Part shown: in pieces, positions 36,487 to 48,119 of the stretch
Layout: each line of letters opens with the position of its first letter
How positions within the stretch are numbered: position 1 is the stretch's first letter
From: Sipunculus nudus
Taxonomy: Eukaryota > Annelida > Sipuncula > Golfingiida > Sipunculidae
Reading direction: 5' to 3'
Length of the DNA: 64,000 nt
Assembly: GCA_026874595.1 (NCBI GenBank)
Contig: CM049316.1
Location: 47,122,695-47,186,694, forward strand
Program-made: the position numbers and the translations under genes
Notes under the pieces: model-generated
Told to the model about the DNA's origin: nothing
What the model saw: the letters and a program-made list of their open reading frames with translations, nothing else
Database searches by the model: none

Positions 36487-38512
36487 CTGCAAAAGAATGC
36501 ACAGGCTGATTTTTAGTTGCATAATTATTGAGAAAGCTTGAGTATACTATTGTCATTATAACAGTGCAACCTTATAAGGAATTTCGGGTTATTTCTTCAA
36601 AATCTCTGCCCATCCCACCAAAATATTAAAAATAGCAAAGACCTCGCCGCACACCAAAACAATGTCAAGTTAGATGTCCTAGACGGAAAACATAAAATAA
36701 GATGGTCCAAGGAGACCTTCAGGGAAAACTGCTAAAGTCCATTGTGGAAAATGCAAAATCGTTTTTCGCGTTGGAATGTTTAATCCTGCAGTAAACGCTA
36801 TCCAACATTTACGATGATAGCCCCCTCTGTTGTTATTTTGAATAACTAATTACGGTATCCACGTTACTGTTGGCAGGTTGTACGGGCGATATCAGTTGAA
36901 GAAATATGTAAAAAGAAAAATATAAAACTGTCAGAAATATCAAATAAACTTTGTTTTCCGCCATTTTCCTACCAAGGACCAGTTAGGCCTGCGTGATTTT
37001 GTGACCTTGGATGTCGAACCTTCCCGGTATGCTGTATCAGTGGTCTTGTATCAGAAGTCTTGGTGATCCACGAATCGAGCATTTCTTGGACACTCTAAAG
37101 CCACCACGACTAATAATATCACAACAAAATGGGCTCGATCCAGGACTGACGAAACATTATTGAAAGAAAATCGTTGATTACAGGTTAAATAATATATGTA
37201 GTAACTGGTATTTTACCAATGGTTTTACAATATAACCGAAGTTAATTTGTTTTACTATATATCCATGTAGCATTTTTAAGGTTTGTAAGGATTTTTGGTC
37301 AAGGCCTGCTCAGTAGGAACGACCGGTCACCTTTTTGTTCAAACGGGTTATTTTCTTGGTACATGATTAACATATACGAGTCATTTGGAATCTAATTCTG
37401 AGACAAATCTCCTTATTCAAAGAAATGGAAATTTAGAAATTCGAGATTGTCATGTGTTTTTATATAAATTTACACTCTTTACTTCTCAATGTATAATAAC
37501 ATTGATCTCTGATACAGAGCTAAAGCTTGGTAAATATTGATATATATTTTTTAATTATTCTGTTAGCAGTGTAACATGTATACAACACTCCCCAGACACT
37601 GGACTCGAGATATACTGGATCTGATTCCTGGAGTCCTTAACTCATAGTACAAGTCCAAGTCCGGACTCGAGTCCCATATCACTGATCCAACGTATAGATT
37701 GGTGTTGCATTAATATGATCAGCTAAACTATGCATTCGTTCTAAATATCGATTTCTAAGATGTAAGCTGATTTTTATTTATATAGTTGTCCCGCACTCCT
37801 GGTATTGAATCTGCCAACGACTACTTTACAAATAAACGAATATATGAATGTTACGAATACTTTTAGATAACTGATAATTTATAAATTGATAATTTTCAAC
37901 TTCGCACACATCGACTTTGACAATACGGTAACCTCTGCATATAAGGATTATAGGAAAGGACCAGTTTTCTTGGAGTAGGCTATTGATGCGAAAAAGCTCC
38001 ACTGAAGAGAAAATAACTGAAGTTGCCTTGGTATGGCTTCAGTTCGTTTTGTCCACCTTCGGTTTCGATTCACTACTGGTGAAAGTATAGCCCCGATATG
38101 AGTGACATATAGTGTGACGTAATTGATGTGAAATATGGTATATATGCTAATGAAAACTGGTCAAGTTTCAAAGCGATCAAAAATATATCCCCCCCCCCCC
38201 CTGCCCCCAGATTTTTCGTTGTGACTGACTGCACTGCCCTCTGGAGAAGACAAGTATAACCAGGTTTACGAGAACATCAAGTCCCACTTTCATAATTAAA
38301 GGGAAAAACAGTACGAGTATAGAAAATGTTGCTGGCGCCAGACTGTTTTGAGCCCCAGGCCAGCTACCTCGAAATATCTCGATATTTTTTTTAAACTAAA
38401 AGCACCCTTCGTCTTTAACAACAAAACATATATTGAAAAGTATGTCTTTTGAAGGCATTGGACTTGTTTCTAACCAAAAATCCTATTATTTGAATATCAG
38501 ACCGTGGTAAGA

Positions 38513-38539
38513 AAACACACACACACACACACACACACA
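38513..38539. repeat. (CA)n microsatellite
   Basis: About 13 CA units. Confidence 0.95.
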
Positions 38540-39332
38540 AAACCCTATTCCGTTGTAACTTTACCGATACACGTCCCCTTTCCTGCACACTTACTTCGCA
38601 GATAGATTCTTGCCCAGACGACAGGTGATTTCTCCAAAATTTCTTTATACCGCTCTTTGGAGCTGCCATTTTGCGCACACACTAAAATCAGGTTGTAACA
38701 GGTCTCATGTCGAAATTATGGAAATACTAGTTAATAGAAAATGTTTCCTACGCAATAATATCTCGAAATTTGCATTATTAATCATTACAATGCATAATTA
38801 CCGGTAGCGCCCCCCGATGTGACATCTCTCATTTCATCAATCCCTTTACCATTTATTCGTGATTAAGTTTGTTTTCAGATTCCTTTTTTATTCCCTAGCA
38901 ATAAAATTATTAAGTTAATTCACAGTTTATCACTTTCTGATGTAACGTAGTTTAGGATATAAATGAACAGCTGCGTCATTTGCAACGGTAAGATAGCATT
39001 TAAATATCTCTATATACTGAGAGAGGGTGTCTTTCCATTATTATCCGCAGCTTGGTCTTTACAAGGAACCCCCCCCTCCAAATCACACTCGTCTGTGAGT
39101 GAGGCACGGCCTTCCCGTTATAGCCTGTAGAGCGGTCATGCAACCAGAGTTCAGGTTGACCGTGTAAAATCTAAGCGCTCCACGGCTGATATTCGAACTC
39201 ACGACCTTTGCTCGGAAAGTTGAAGTTTGCCATGATTCAATTCCAGGACTACGTTAAAAGGTGGTATAAGGTGTTTTTTTTTTCACGCAGAGGCGCATTT
39301 TCAGCGAATATATTAATTGATAACTTAGATAA

Positions 39333-39339
39333 CATATAT

Positions 39340-39421
<82 letters not shown>
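39333..39421. repeat. (TA)n microsatellite
   Basis: About 85 bp of TA dinucleotides with one interruption near 39350. Confidence 0.95.
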
Positions 39422-39424
<3 letters not shown>

Positions 39425-40961
39425 GAATGTTGGGACTTCATATCCTAAGTTGAAGAAATATAAATATTGAATCCAGCCACATGTTACCCCCCCCCCCCTC
39501 CCACCACAAAAAAAATGCTTTATTACTTTAAGCGAAGACATGTAACCTATTTGTAGCAGAAAATCTTCAAATTTATGTGACAACTTGCGTTCTCAAAATG
39601 TTCTCTTTACCTATTGAATATCTATAATTTTCGCAAAATTTGAGTAGAGGACACCCCTTCCAATACCCTCCCACATACGCCGGTCATAAACTTATTTAAA
39701 TCATCACTCTGACTTTTAATTTTATTTTCAAATGAAATAAAAATAAAATTTTTATATTTTTTATAGACTTCATGAATATATTACGTAGTATTTACGCACT
39801 GCAGTATTCTATTACATAATTAACCTAATATGTATTTATATTATTATTTATACATTGAATAAAATTTCCCACCCAAAAAAAAAAAAAAATGATGCCCGGA
39901 TCAGAATTTAATTATTGCAATATCCATCAAACGTCAACCCAGGATTTGCGCTCTGTTCAGAATGTTATAGATCCAAGTTCAATTCCGAACACAAGAAATG
40001 TACACACACACGATGAATCATCTCGACTGTGGATATCATATTCCATGACACGCACACGTAAACCTAGTTTCAAAAGGATATTTTTCAAATTTACCAAAAG
40101 AAACGACATGGAAAATGTTCACGTCAGCAGGTCAGGTCCATTTCTTATTGTTTGCTCCTTCTAACAGATGGCAGCACACAACTACGACTCTCCATCCAAG
40201 GAAGCGTCCAGACCGCTCAGGTGATTATCTGTAAATGTCTGAATTGATACGTTTCTACATGTGTGACTGTAGAAGGAGAAAGGAAATGAGGAGCAAACAA
40301 CAAAAATACTGGAGTAAAAGTTTAATGATATATAAATATGTACATACAGAATTTACACGGATGTGTGCAAAACAAGATGCATCTATTATATAAATATTTA
40401 TACCTTGTACACACCACAAACTGTCTGACACATACACATATGCAATGGTTAACGCACCTGACTGTAATCTTTGGATATTTAAATCCAGAACTAACGTGTG
40501 GTGTTATAAGGGCATGGCCTAAGTTGACATAAATGATGAGAATGAAAAGTAAATATTGGCATTTATTGCATGTATCACAGAGCTGTGTTTGGCAGACTCA
40601 CCAATATACAAGACATATCCACAAGTCATACCATTAACGTGTATACCTGCAAACGAGGTGCTCCATATCATTAATAAATCTGCTTGAGTGTATGTGTGTC
40701 AGGGCTCAAAATAAACGTTTGAAAGAACTTGCCCAGTAAGCAAACAAATTGTAAACTTAGTAATAATTAAAACATTCATATTATTGAGAACAGCTGCAAA
40801 TGAGAGAAGCCCATTGAACTCATTTAGTGTAACATGAAATAACAATAATACAGCCTATCATGCCATATCTTACAAAATAATCAAATATCTAGCTTTTACT
40901 TGCACTACATAAATTTTTACTTGTCCAAAAAAATTATCAGTGATTGCAGCAACAAACACAA

Positions 40962-42513
40962 ACAAATGACCCATGGGTCATAACGCTCAGCTGGCTGGGA
41001 AGAGATTCGCAAAAGGAAATTTTTATCTGAATGGTAGTATATACATATTCAACTGAAGCATCAAACAGATTAACCAACAGGCGAGTTGTGTGTATTTATA
41101 TATCTCAAAAATAGAGAGAAAATGCGTAAACTTTAAAAAAAAAAAAATAAGGTGGCTCCACCAGTCTTCAGAAACTAATAAAACCACTTAATGGTCAATA
41201 TCCATGCAAAGAATCATGGTGTTCTCTGCATTAGTTGTTCAGATACTTAAGCTTTTGTATCAAATTATCTATTATTCTGAGGAATACTTCCGAGTCCTAT
41301 AGCTTGAAGGATATGGGTGACAGAGACCTAATTTAAGGTTTCCACAGACACTTTTCATGGGCTTCCTTGCATGACAAGAATGAAGATTCTAAGTCCAATT
41401 GTTACAATTTGTGCCACATTAACAGATGACAGCATCCTTAAAGGTCTCAAAAATAGAGAAAAAAAATCGTTAAAATTTGAAAAAACAGAGGTAGTGCACC
41501 CAGTCTGCAGAAACTGATGGAACACCTCATGATCAATATGTATGCCAAATAATCATGATCATTAGTGTTGTAGTTATTGAGATACTGCAGTTTTTGTATC
41601 AAATTTTTCTTTATTCTAGGGGGCATTTTGGAGCCATACAGCTCAAAGGATATGGGTAACAGAGACCTTATTTCAGGTTTCCATGGAGACTTTTCATGGG
41701 TCTCCCTGTGTGTCAAGAATGAAGATTCTAGGTCCAGTTGTTATGATTTGTGCCCTGTTAACAGATGTTCATGTCTTTAAAGGTCTCAAAAATAGAGAAA
41801 AAATTCGTAAAAAAGCTGAACAAATACAGGTGGTGCCACCAGTCTGCAGAAACTGATGAAACACTCCATGATCAATATCCATGCAAACAATTATGGTGAT
41901 CTCTGCATTAGTTGTTCAGATACTTCAGCATTTGTATCAAATTTTCCATTATTCTGAGCTGTACTTTGGAGTGCCATAGCTCAAAGGATATGGGTAACAG
42001 AGACCTTATTTCAGGTTTCCATTGTGACTTTTCATGGGTCTCCCTGTGTGTCAAGAATGAAGGTTCTAGGTCCAGTCGTTACGATTTGTACTCTGTTGAC
42101 AGATATCTACATCCTTAAAGGTCTCAAAAATAGAGAAAAAAAAATTGTAAAAATTTGAAAAAAATACAGGTGGCGCCACCAGTCTGCAGGAACTGATGGA
42201 ACACCTCTTGATCAATATGTATGCCAAAAATCATGACCATCAGTGTTGAAGTTATTGAGATGTTGCAGTTTTTGTATCAAATTTTCGTTTATTCTGGGGG
42301 GGGGGTAATTGGGAGCCCCACAGCTCAAAGGATATGGGTAACAGAGACCTTATTTCAAATTTCCATGGAGACTTTTCATAGGTCTCTCACTGTGTCAAGA
42401 ATGAAGATTCTAGGTCCAGTCTTTACGATTTGTGCCTGGTTAACGGACAGACAGACGGACGACAGACAAAGAGTGATCGCTATAGCTCAGATGACTTACA
42501 GTCAGCTGAGCTA
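40962..42513 (-). mobile_element. Complete repeat element with four 339-bp tandem units
   Basis: Read on the minus strand, the element begins at 42512 with an imperfect palindrome (13-bp arms AGCTCAGCTGACT and AGTCATCTGAGCT, 3-base loop) followed by GTCGTCCGTCTGTCTGTCC. The body follows: the GGTGGCGCCACC palindrome and its variants begin at plus positions 41151, 41490, 41829 and 42169, periods 339, 339 and 340. Each unit includes CAGTCTGCAGAAACTGATG, GATATGGGTAACAGAGACC and AGAATGAAGATTCTA. The element ends with CAGCTGAGCG and the perfect 14-bp palindrome TGACCCATGGGTCA at 40967-40980. No coding frame of transposase type. Fragments of the same family occur at 12.6-15.1, 15.9-17.5 and 27.7 kb. 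Confidence 0.7.
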
Positions 42514-42837
42514 AAAATGAGTTCCACATAATCATTTTGAAACATTAAACATGTTCAAATATTAGTATGTTAATTTCTACTTTCTAGCACTTGCACAGAT
42601 AAAAAAGGAGTTAATTTAAGACAGAGGTATTACAATATGATTTCACTTCTCCAAGAAAGAAATTTACTAACTTTAAATTTAGGCCTTTGTGTCAAGGTTT
42701 ATGTTTGACCACTTGCCAATTCATGCTCACTTTTGGCTGCCATACCCTCATTTCTGGAACTTTTACTTGCCCCAGCTAAGCTATTAACCATTAATGTTGA
42801 TCCCTGTGTGTCTGTGTGTGTGTGTCTGTGTGTGGTT

Positions 42838-45087
42838 TCAGTCATGTGAGAAATCATCAGAAGTTTCATCTTGATCACTGATATTTTCTTCAAAAGTCAG
42901 TCCACCAAATCTGTTAGATAATTCACAGTTAGCCACTGTCACCACCCTAGGCCTCTTGTTATCATCACCAGCACTGCAGGACGCTGAGCTGGTTCTATGA
43001 GTTGACAATTTTTTGTCTTTGGATGTCCGTTTTCCTTTTTTAGATTTAGACTTTTTGGAGATCTTGCGTTGAGCTTGACTAAGGTTCACCTCTTTAATAT
43101 GATTAGACATCATCCAAAACAACCTCTGATATGTTTGATTTAGGGAAGTTGAACGTCCAAGTAATTCTGATATGTACAGCTGAGGATCTTTGCGTCGGAG
43201 AAGTTCTTTATACATATTATACAGAAACGTGCCATTAAACACCCTGTCTGCGGTGATATCAGGAAGAGGACACAGGAGCACGCGATTCAGGGCAACGATT
43301 GCCTGAAGACAAGTCTGGTACTGTGTGAACGCGTGAATAATCTCTGGTTCTATAGGATGACGCTGGCTGTGCTGCTGAGGTTTTGTGAAAGGCTGAAGTT
43401 TCTCAAGAGCTTGTGCTGCCACTTGCTGTGATATTTCAGCATTCCTTAGTCCTGTGGTTTGTGTATGTGATGCCTCGGTGGCCTGTGAGTGTGTATTCTG
43501 TGTCAATTGGTCAGATTGGTTGATAGCCTGAGACCGATCCATCTCACTGACTGTTTCTACTGACCTCTGATTGACAGGCTCTATCATAACCAATTTTAAT
43601 ATGCAAATTAACAAGCTGCTTACATGTAAAAGTGACACCCCTGGTTGTGCATGGTTAGCCCAATACAGAGCAGCCAGAAGTGAAAGCTGCATGTCGTAAT
43701 TAACTTGACCAGTGACCTCAGGCTTTATGTGACAGATCTTGTGTAAGAGTTCTACTCTGTCCCTTGGTGATACATCTGGTATAGCTGATAAGGCTGGGAG
43801 TGTGGTGCCATCTGGTGTCACCTCCTGCTTCCTCAGGTTTTTCTGGTCCCTGTCCCATACCTCCACATGGAACAGCCTAGGTTTCTTACGTAGGATTGAA
43901 TCAAGTCCTGGTGGGCTGTCCACAGTTAAAAGGAGACTGAATAATGCTTTCCTAAGCTGGGCTGAGCACATGTAACTACTTGGACATTCCATCTGTTCTA
44001 CTTGGCAGAGTAAGATAACTCGATGTAATGCGAGGACATCCAGCACAAATACAGACTGGGCACCAGCATGGGCACCATGTGAGAACCAGTCTGGCACAGA
44101 ATGTCCAGAATAAGTCACCAGATCATTAGGCATGAAGGTTCCATTCTCAAAATGATCCAAAAGTTGAGATTTCCCTATTCTGTAGGAGTCTATAGATGTT
44201 GATATTAACCGCTCTATATCTGCACGCTGATCCTTTTTGAAATGAGACAGGATTTTTCTGATGGCGCTTGTGGCATCCTTCTGATCCTGGAGCCACAACA
44301 GAAGTCTAGCGATTGTTTCCTGTCTCCTGCAAGACATTACTGACCGGTCCGTTGACTTTGGTAGCTTGACTGAGGAAAAGAACGGCTCAAATTTGGAAGC
44401 CTTCACATAGTCATTACCTTTGAGTGTGGCAAACAGTGGCAGCACAGACTCATCTGCTGGTTTGATGATTTGAAGGAGGCTGCTTTTGTGGTAAATCTGA
44501 GCATTAAGGTAGTGAATTTCTCTGCCATCATCCATCCCTGTACACACGGCAAGATCAAGATAGTCCAACAGTATAAAACCTCCTCGACATCTAAATATGA
44601 AGAAATCACTGTCGTTACTGAGGACCGGACATCCCCAGGCTTCTGCCAGGGCAGCAATTTCCTCATCCGCTTCATAAGTACATGTGACACTGGGGATACA
44701 GAGATCGTCCAACACACTCTGGAAAGTCTCATGGCAGAGAATTGGCAGGACCTTAGGTCGACCACCATGTGACAACAAGCCGGCCAGGTGTAAACGATTT
44801 TCTGCTCGCTTCAGACATGTTTTAAGTTTCCTGTCAGACGGGTCCCTCGCTCCATCTAGAACCACATATGGCTGTATGTTGCACAGCTGTAGACAGCGGA
44901 AGAACAATCCGATGCACTTGTTGAACGTGTCATAGTCCCCGCCATACTGGTGGCTGACCTTGAAGTGAGTGTATATGTGATGGTACAGGTTGTTACCGTC
45001 GATCACCAGCTTACAGTCATACAGTTTCTGGTCTGCCAGTATATGCAGGTTGTCGTCTATGAACGATGTTAGTCCTGGTACACCCAT
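42838..45087 (-). CDS. ASTE1: Asteroid homolog 1-like XPG/FEN-family nuclease
   Basis: A single uninterrupted frame of 749 codons; human ASTE1 is about 680 residues. The N-terminal XPG-N region starts MGVPGLTSFIDDN, with acidic residues in KLVIDGNN (Asp30) and YVVLDGARD (Asp78). The XPG-I-like region is YEADEEIAALAEAWGCPVLS then NDSDFFIF, giving Glu139, Asp141, Asp159 and Asp161 as likely metal ligands. LFATLKGNDYV follows, as in Asteroid proteins. The C-terminal tail (about residues 670-720) is lysine/serine-rich (KISKKSKSKKGKRTSKDKK), a likely nuclear localisation signal, and ends acidic. The frame is open 15 codons further upstream, but a TTTGCAG acceptor at 45096 sits just before GTGCAGGTATG, so the start at 45087 after a 5' UTR intron is preferred. 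In vertebrates ASTE1 acts with shieldin at DNA ends; in flies asteroid was found through EGF receptor signalling. Plus-strand frames here are shadows. Confidence 0.93.
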   Translation of the reverse strand: MGVPGLTSFIDDNLHILADQKLYDCKLVIDGNNLYHHIYTHFKVSHQYGGDYDTFNKCIGLFFRCLQLCNIQPYVVLDGARDPSDRKLKTCLKRAENRLHLAGLLSHGGRPKVLPILCHETFQSVLDDLCIPSVTCTYEADEEIAALAEAWGCPVLSNDSDFFIFRCRGGFILLDYLDLAVCTGMDDGREIHYLNAQIYHKSSLLQIIKPADESVLPLFATLKGNDYVKASKFEPFFSSVKLPKSTDRSVMSCRRQETIARLLLWLQDQKDATSAIRKILSHFKKDQRADIERLISTSIDSYRIGKSQLLDHFENGTFMPNDLVTYSGHSVPDWFSHGAHAGAQSVFVLDVLALHRVILLCQVEQMECPSSYMCSAQLRKALFSLLLTVDSPPGLDSILRKKPRLFHVEVWDRDQKNLRKQEVTPDGTTLPALSAIPDVSPRDRVELLHKICHIKPEVTGQVNYDMQLSLLAALYWANHAQPGVSLLHVSSLLICILKLVMIEPVNQRSVETVSEMDRSQAINQSDQLTQNTHSQATEASHTQTTGLRNAEISQQVAAQALEKLQPFTKPQQHSQRHPIEPEIIHAFTQYQTCLQAIVALNRVLLCPLPDITADRVFNGTFLYNMYKELLRRKDPQLYISELLGRSTSLNQTYQRLFWMMSNHIKEVNLSQAQRKISKKSKSKKGKRTSKDKKLSTHRTSSASCSAGDDNKRPRVVTVANCELSNRFGGLTFEENISDQDETSDDFSHD

Positions 45088-45110
45088 ACCTGCACCTGCA
45101 AAGATAACAC
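45088..45110 (-). promoter_or_regulatory. Splice acceptor of a 5' UTR intron of ASTE1-like gene
   Basis: Minus-strand TTATCTTTGCAG ends at 45096, leaving an 8-base leader GTGCAGGT before the ATG. A second possible AG at 45090 would leave two bases. The upstream untranslated exon and promoter were not located. Confidence 0.6.
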
Positions 45111-46351
45111 AATGGTACTTCAACATGGACAATGAACTAATACAGCCTCAGTGAGGCCACCAGACTTCATACTCACTGTCCTTGGTGATGCCACAATACT
45201 CATGGTCCAGTACGGACATCGATCATTAGTAAACTTTGTTTATACTTTGCGGGAGGCCAGGAATATATTTAGGCATAAAACATGTTACTTAAACAAGCAT
45301 GACCTATTAAAATATGAGTTAATATTCACAAATATGTTTGCTAAGTTTATTCAAACTCTGTAGAATTACAGAAAAAGAAAGCAAATGACTGAATTTTCCG
45401 AGGTTGAAAACTTACTGCTGAGCTAATACAATCATTATCTATTACTGTGTAATGACCGAAACTCTTCAGTTTTGTTTGTCATAAGCACTACCCCAAGACT
45501 AGGAACTATAGCCCCCTCTGAAATAGGTCCTATTCTTCCGAGGCATATACTGACACTTTAAAAGGTCAAGGTCAAACTTTTTTTAACATGTCTGACAACT
45601 TGGTGGAAACAATTTGGTGTATCAAATTTAAAGTACAAATATGCAGTTATTAAAAAGGGATAGGGTAAAAATAATCCTATGGTTCTTCAGGTTTGACCTT
45701 GAAACCAAGTCAAGGTCACTATTCTTCATACAAATCTGGTGGAAACAGTTTGCTTGTCAAATTTGAGAAAAAAATATGCTGTACTTGAAAGTTATGGGGT
45801 TAATAAATAATCTATATATTAGAAAATCTTATCTAAAAAACCAAGGTCAAGTTCACCAGTTTTCCCGAGATCCTGGTGGAAACACTTAGTTTGTAAACCT
45901 TGATGAAAAAATAATCTACACTTAAAGTAATAGGATTTGCCAAAATTATGTATTTTGGCAGACTTGATATTCAAATTCAAGGACACTGGTTTTTTTTAAA
46001 ACTCTTTTGACAACTTATCATCTGATATCTATTGTTTTGTTTTCAGAAAAAAACACATTCACTGAATATAGAAATATGTTGTTTTTTTTTTAACCAAATA
46101 TGGAAAATTCATGGTCAAGGCCACTATCATAGTATGGGTCATGACCCCAATTTAAATAGATTTCTTCCTTTTACCCATATGATATCCATGCATGTGCACT
46201 ATAGATATGTGCATAATATGAAAGAAATGTCCATATGTTTTTGACTAATAATGCTTGCACTACTGTCAAGTGGCAATGATGGGGGTTTCATCAGTGAAAG
46301 AAGTGAAAACAAGAATAGGATTATAGGTAATGCTACCGGTCTCCTGTACAA
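45111..46351. other. Intergenic or 5' UTR intron of ASTE1-like gene
   Basis: Contains diverged, repeated phrases of the type TCAAGGTCAC, ATCTGGTGGAAACA and TGTCAAATTT (about 45560-46010), which look like another degenerate tandem repeat of roughly 150 bp. No exon recognised. Confidence 0.45.
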
Positions 46352-46746
46352 GACAAAAGTAGGGTTGGCACAACCTTCCCAGAGGGAAAGGAAGGGAAGG
46401 GAAAAAATAATTTCTTCCCACCATTTCTTCCCCGGGAAGAAATACAGTCACAACATCGATGTTTTTGTTTTGTTTTTCAAATGATATTTTTGCCTTTCAC
46501 ATCAATGATCAATCAATAGAAATCAAAGGGATTGATTTTTACAAACTTTGATATGTATAGGATGTGCAAGGACATCCTTTGGTGTCTGAGAAAGAAACTA
46601 GGGTGTGATTTTAGGGCTCAGTGGGGTAGTCTTTAGTTGAACAATTAATATAAATATGGTCAAGAGGTGGAATGTGGTTTATATATTCTTTACAGTCTTC
46701 AGTTGAGTAATGAAGCCTTTTTCAGGTCATCTAAACTATATATATA

Positions 46747-46936
46747 CAGTGGTTCCTCCGCTAAGTAAAATATTTTGTTATAATTCACATTAAAGATATG
46801 CAATAGATTAACTCTGATACACATTAAATATCAGCGTGTTATATGCGACCACGGTAAGAGTTTCACAAATACGACCATCCCCAAATTACGACCACTTTGC
46901 TGTCCCCAGGGTGGTCGTAATTGTGGGGTTCCACTG
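46747..46936. mobile_element. Small pogo/Tigger-like MITE nested in the hAT-like element
   Basis: Left end CAGTGGTTCCTCC after TATA, right end (inverted) CAGTGGAACCCC. The element is 190 bp and includes internal CGACCAC-type inverted repeats. The left flank is TA; the right is TG, so the target duplication is imperfect. Family assignment is inferred from the CAGTGG ends. Confidence 0.45.
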
Positions 46937-47338
46937 TGCTCTCCTGGGTTTGTACCCAGTTAGCCTTGAGCTGAGTAAATATACTTTAAATTAAATTAAA
47001 TAAATAATCACTTCAGTTTAATTTGGTTAAGCAGAAGCATATAGTTTGAGAATTTACTGACTGTTGAGAAGATTGCTTGCTTTTTGTCCCATAATGCGCA
47101 GATCTAAACTAATGTGGGAAAGAACTGATTATCACCCTATTACTGGTAGATCATATCAAGTTGTCAATTCATTTATTTAATAAATTAAATTTGATAAAAT
47201 ATAAGTCTCATTTAATGTATAAATAATAAATAACAGTGTGTAAATAATGAATATTTGTAAATTATTCAGTGATTCTCTGTTAAATATGTGTATATGTTCA
47301 ATAAATATTTGTTGAAAATGTAAACAGTTTCTTCCCTA

Positions 47339-47440
47339 GCTTCCTTTTCTTCCCAGAAACTTCCTAAACTTCCTTTTCTTCCCAGAAACTTCCTTAACTT
47401 CCTTTTCTTCCCGGAAACTTCCCTAACTTCCCTGGGAAGG
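47339..47440. repeat. ~30-bp minisatellite
   Basis: Three to four copies of CTTCCTTTTCTTCCCAGAAA plus CTTCCTAAA, inside the hAT-like element. Confidence 0.85.
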
Positions 47441-47588
47441 GAATAAATACCTATCTTCAGGGAAGAATGTCAACCCTGGACAAAAGCTATCTAGGATCTT
47501 TGGTCAAGCTGTTTTTAGACCAATCCATATATTTTTCTTGAGACATTTAAGGTTTTTCACCAGAAATAGACATATTCAAGCTCCTAGT

Positions 47589-48119
47589 AAGGGTTGGGGT
47601 CAAATATGTATTTGTATTTAAATACAGTCAAAGTATTAATTTGTATTTATATTAGTATTTGTGTTGTGCAAAATAATATTTGTATTTGTTTTTTAAATAT
47701 ACATAGTAAGTTAAATATAAATACGATAGTTGTTCTCCTCAAAATACAAATACAAATACAGAACATCAAATACAAATACAAATATGGTAATGTAGGTTAT
47801 ACAGAATATTTATTTATTTCCAGCACCATAAATATTTATAATGTCTAAGAGAAAAGTGAAGCGCTTGACTTGATGCTGTATTTTGGGTTGTTCAGAAGTT
47901 AGGTAGTAGTTAAATTTTTAAAATTATGGCATATATGATAAAGTATTTAAACATATGTATTTGTACAGTATTTGATCAAATACATCAAATATTGAGATCA
48001 AATACAAATACAAATATTATCATTTTGCACAATACAAATACAGATATAAATACAAATACATACTTTGACTGTATTTAAATACAAATACAAATACAAATAC
48101 ATATTTTACCCCAACCCTG
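47589..48119. mobile_element. MITE with long ATTTGTATTTGT-rich inverted repeats
   Basis: Left terminus AAGGGTTGGGGTCAAATATG and the reverse complement of the right terminus, AGGGTTGGGGTAAAATATG, match through TTTAAATACAGTCAAAGTA, apart from a 12-bp repeat-unit difference. Similarity continues inward in TTGTGCAAAATAATATTTG against its complement near 48010-48035. Total about 530 bp, no coding. The GGGTTGG ends resemble the neighbouring hAT-like element, but I could not find a target duplication. Confidence 0.7.

Larger units (their letters stand above)
34867..40961. other. Intergenic region, mostly unremarkable
   Basis: Apart from two candidate exons (35164-35262 and 36391-36486), the second copy of the 3985 repeat (35505-35640), a CA repeat (38513-38539), a TA repeat (39333-39421) and poly-C tracts near 38190 and 39487, I see nothing that can be named. 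A tRNA-like B box (GAGTTCGAATATC on the minus strand near 39200) may be a SINE remnant. Confidence 0.55.
46360..47478. mobile_element. hAT-like non-autonomous element with perfect 8-bp target duplication
   Basis: Ends TAGGGTTGGCA and, inverted, CAGGGTTGACA are flanked by perfect direct repeats GACAAAAG at 46352-46359 and 47479-47486. Eight-bp duplications and such ends are typical of the hAT superfamily. Near the left end there is AGGGAAAGGAAGGG and near the right a minisatellite of about three roughly 30-bp units (CTTCCTTTTCTTCCCAGAAA, 47339-47420), so purine/pyrimidine-rich tracts form subterminal inverted repeats. No transposase frame. A smaller element (46747-46936) is nested inside. Confidence 0.75.

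Noticed and set aside
36570-36579. Perfect CArG box CCTTATAAGG
   Set aside because: CArG 10-mers are expected several times by chance in this AT-rich window, and this one has no CRE, TATA or flank match to the 55.8 and 62.1 kb elements.
39110-39240. Possible tRNA gene or SINE head with B-box-like GAGTTCGAATATC
   Set aside because: No matching A box at the right distance, no acceptor stem and no target duplication found; at best a decayed fragment.
39254-39583. Minus-strand frame of about 109 codons with a long Ile-Tyr run
   Set aside because: It is a translated TA microsatellite. The same applies to frames at 58779-59024, 60555-61097 and 61027-61233, and the Thr-His run at 52056-52286 is a translated CA microsatellite.
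43739-44935. Several plus-strand frames opposite the ASTE1-like gene
   Set aside because: Shadows of the conserved minus-strand coding sequence.
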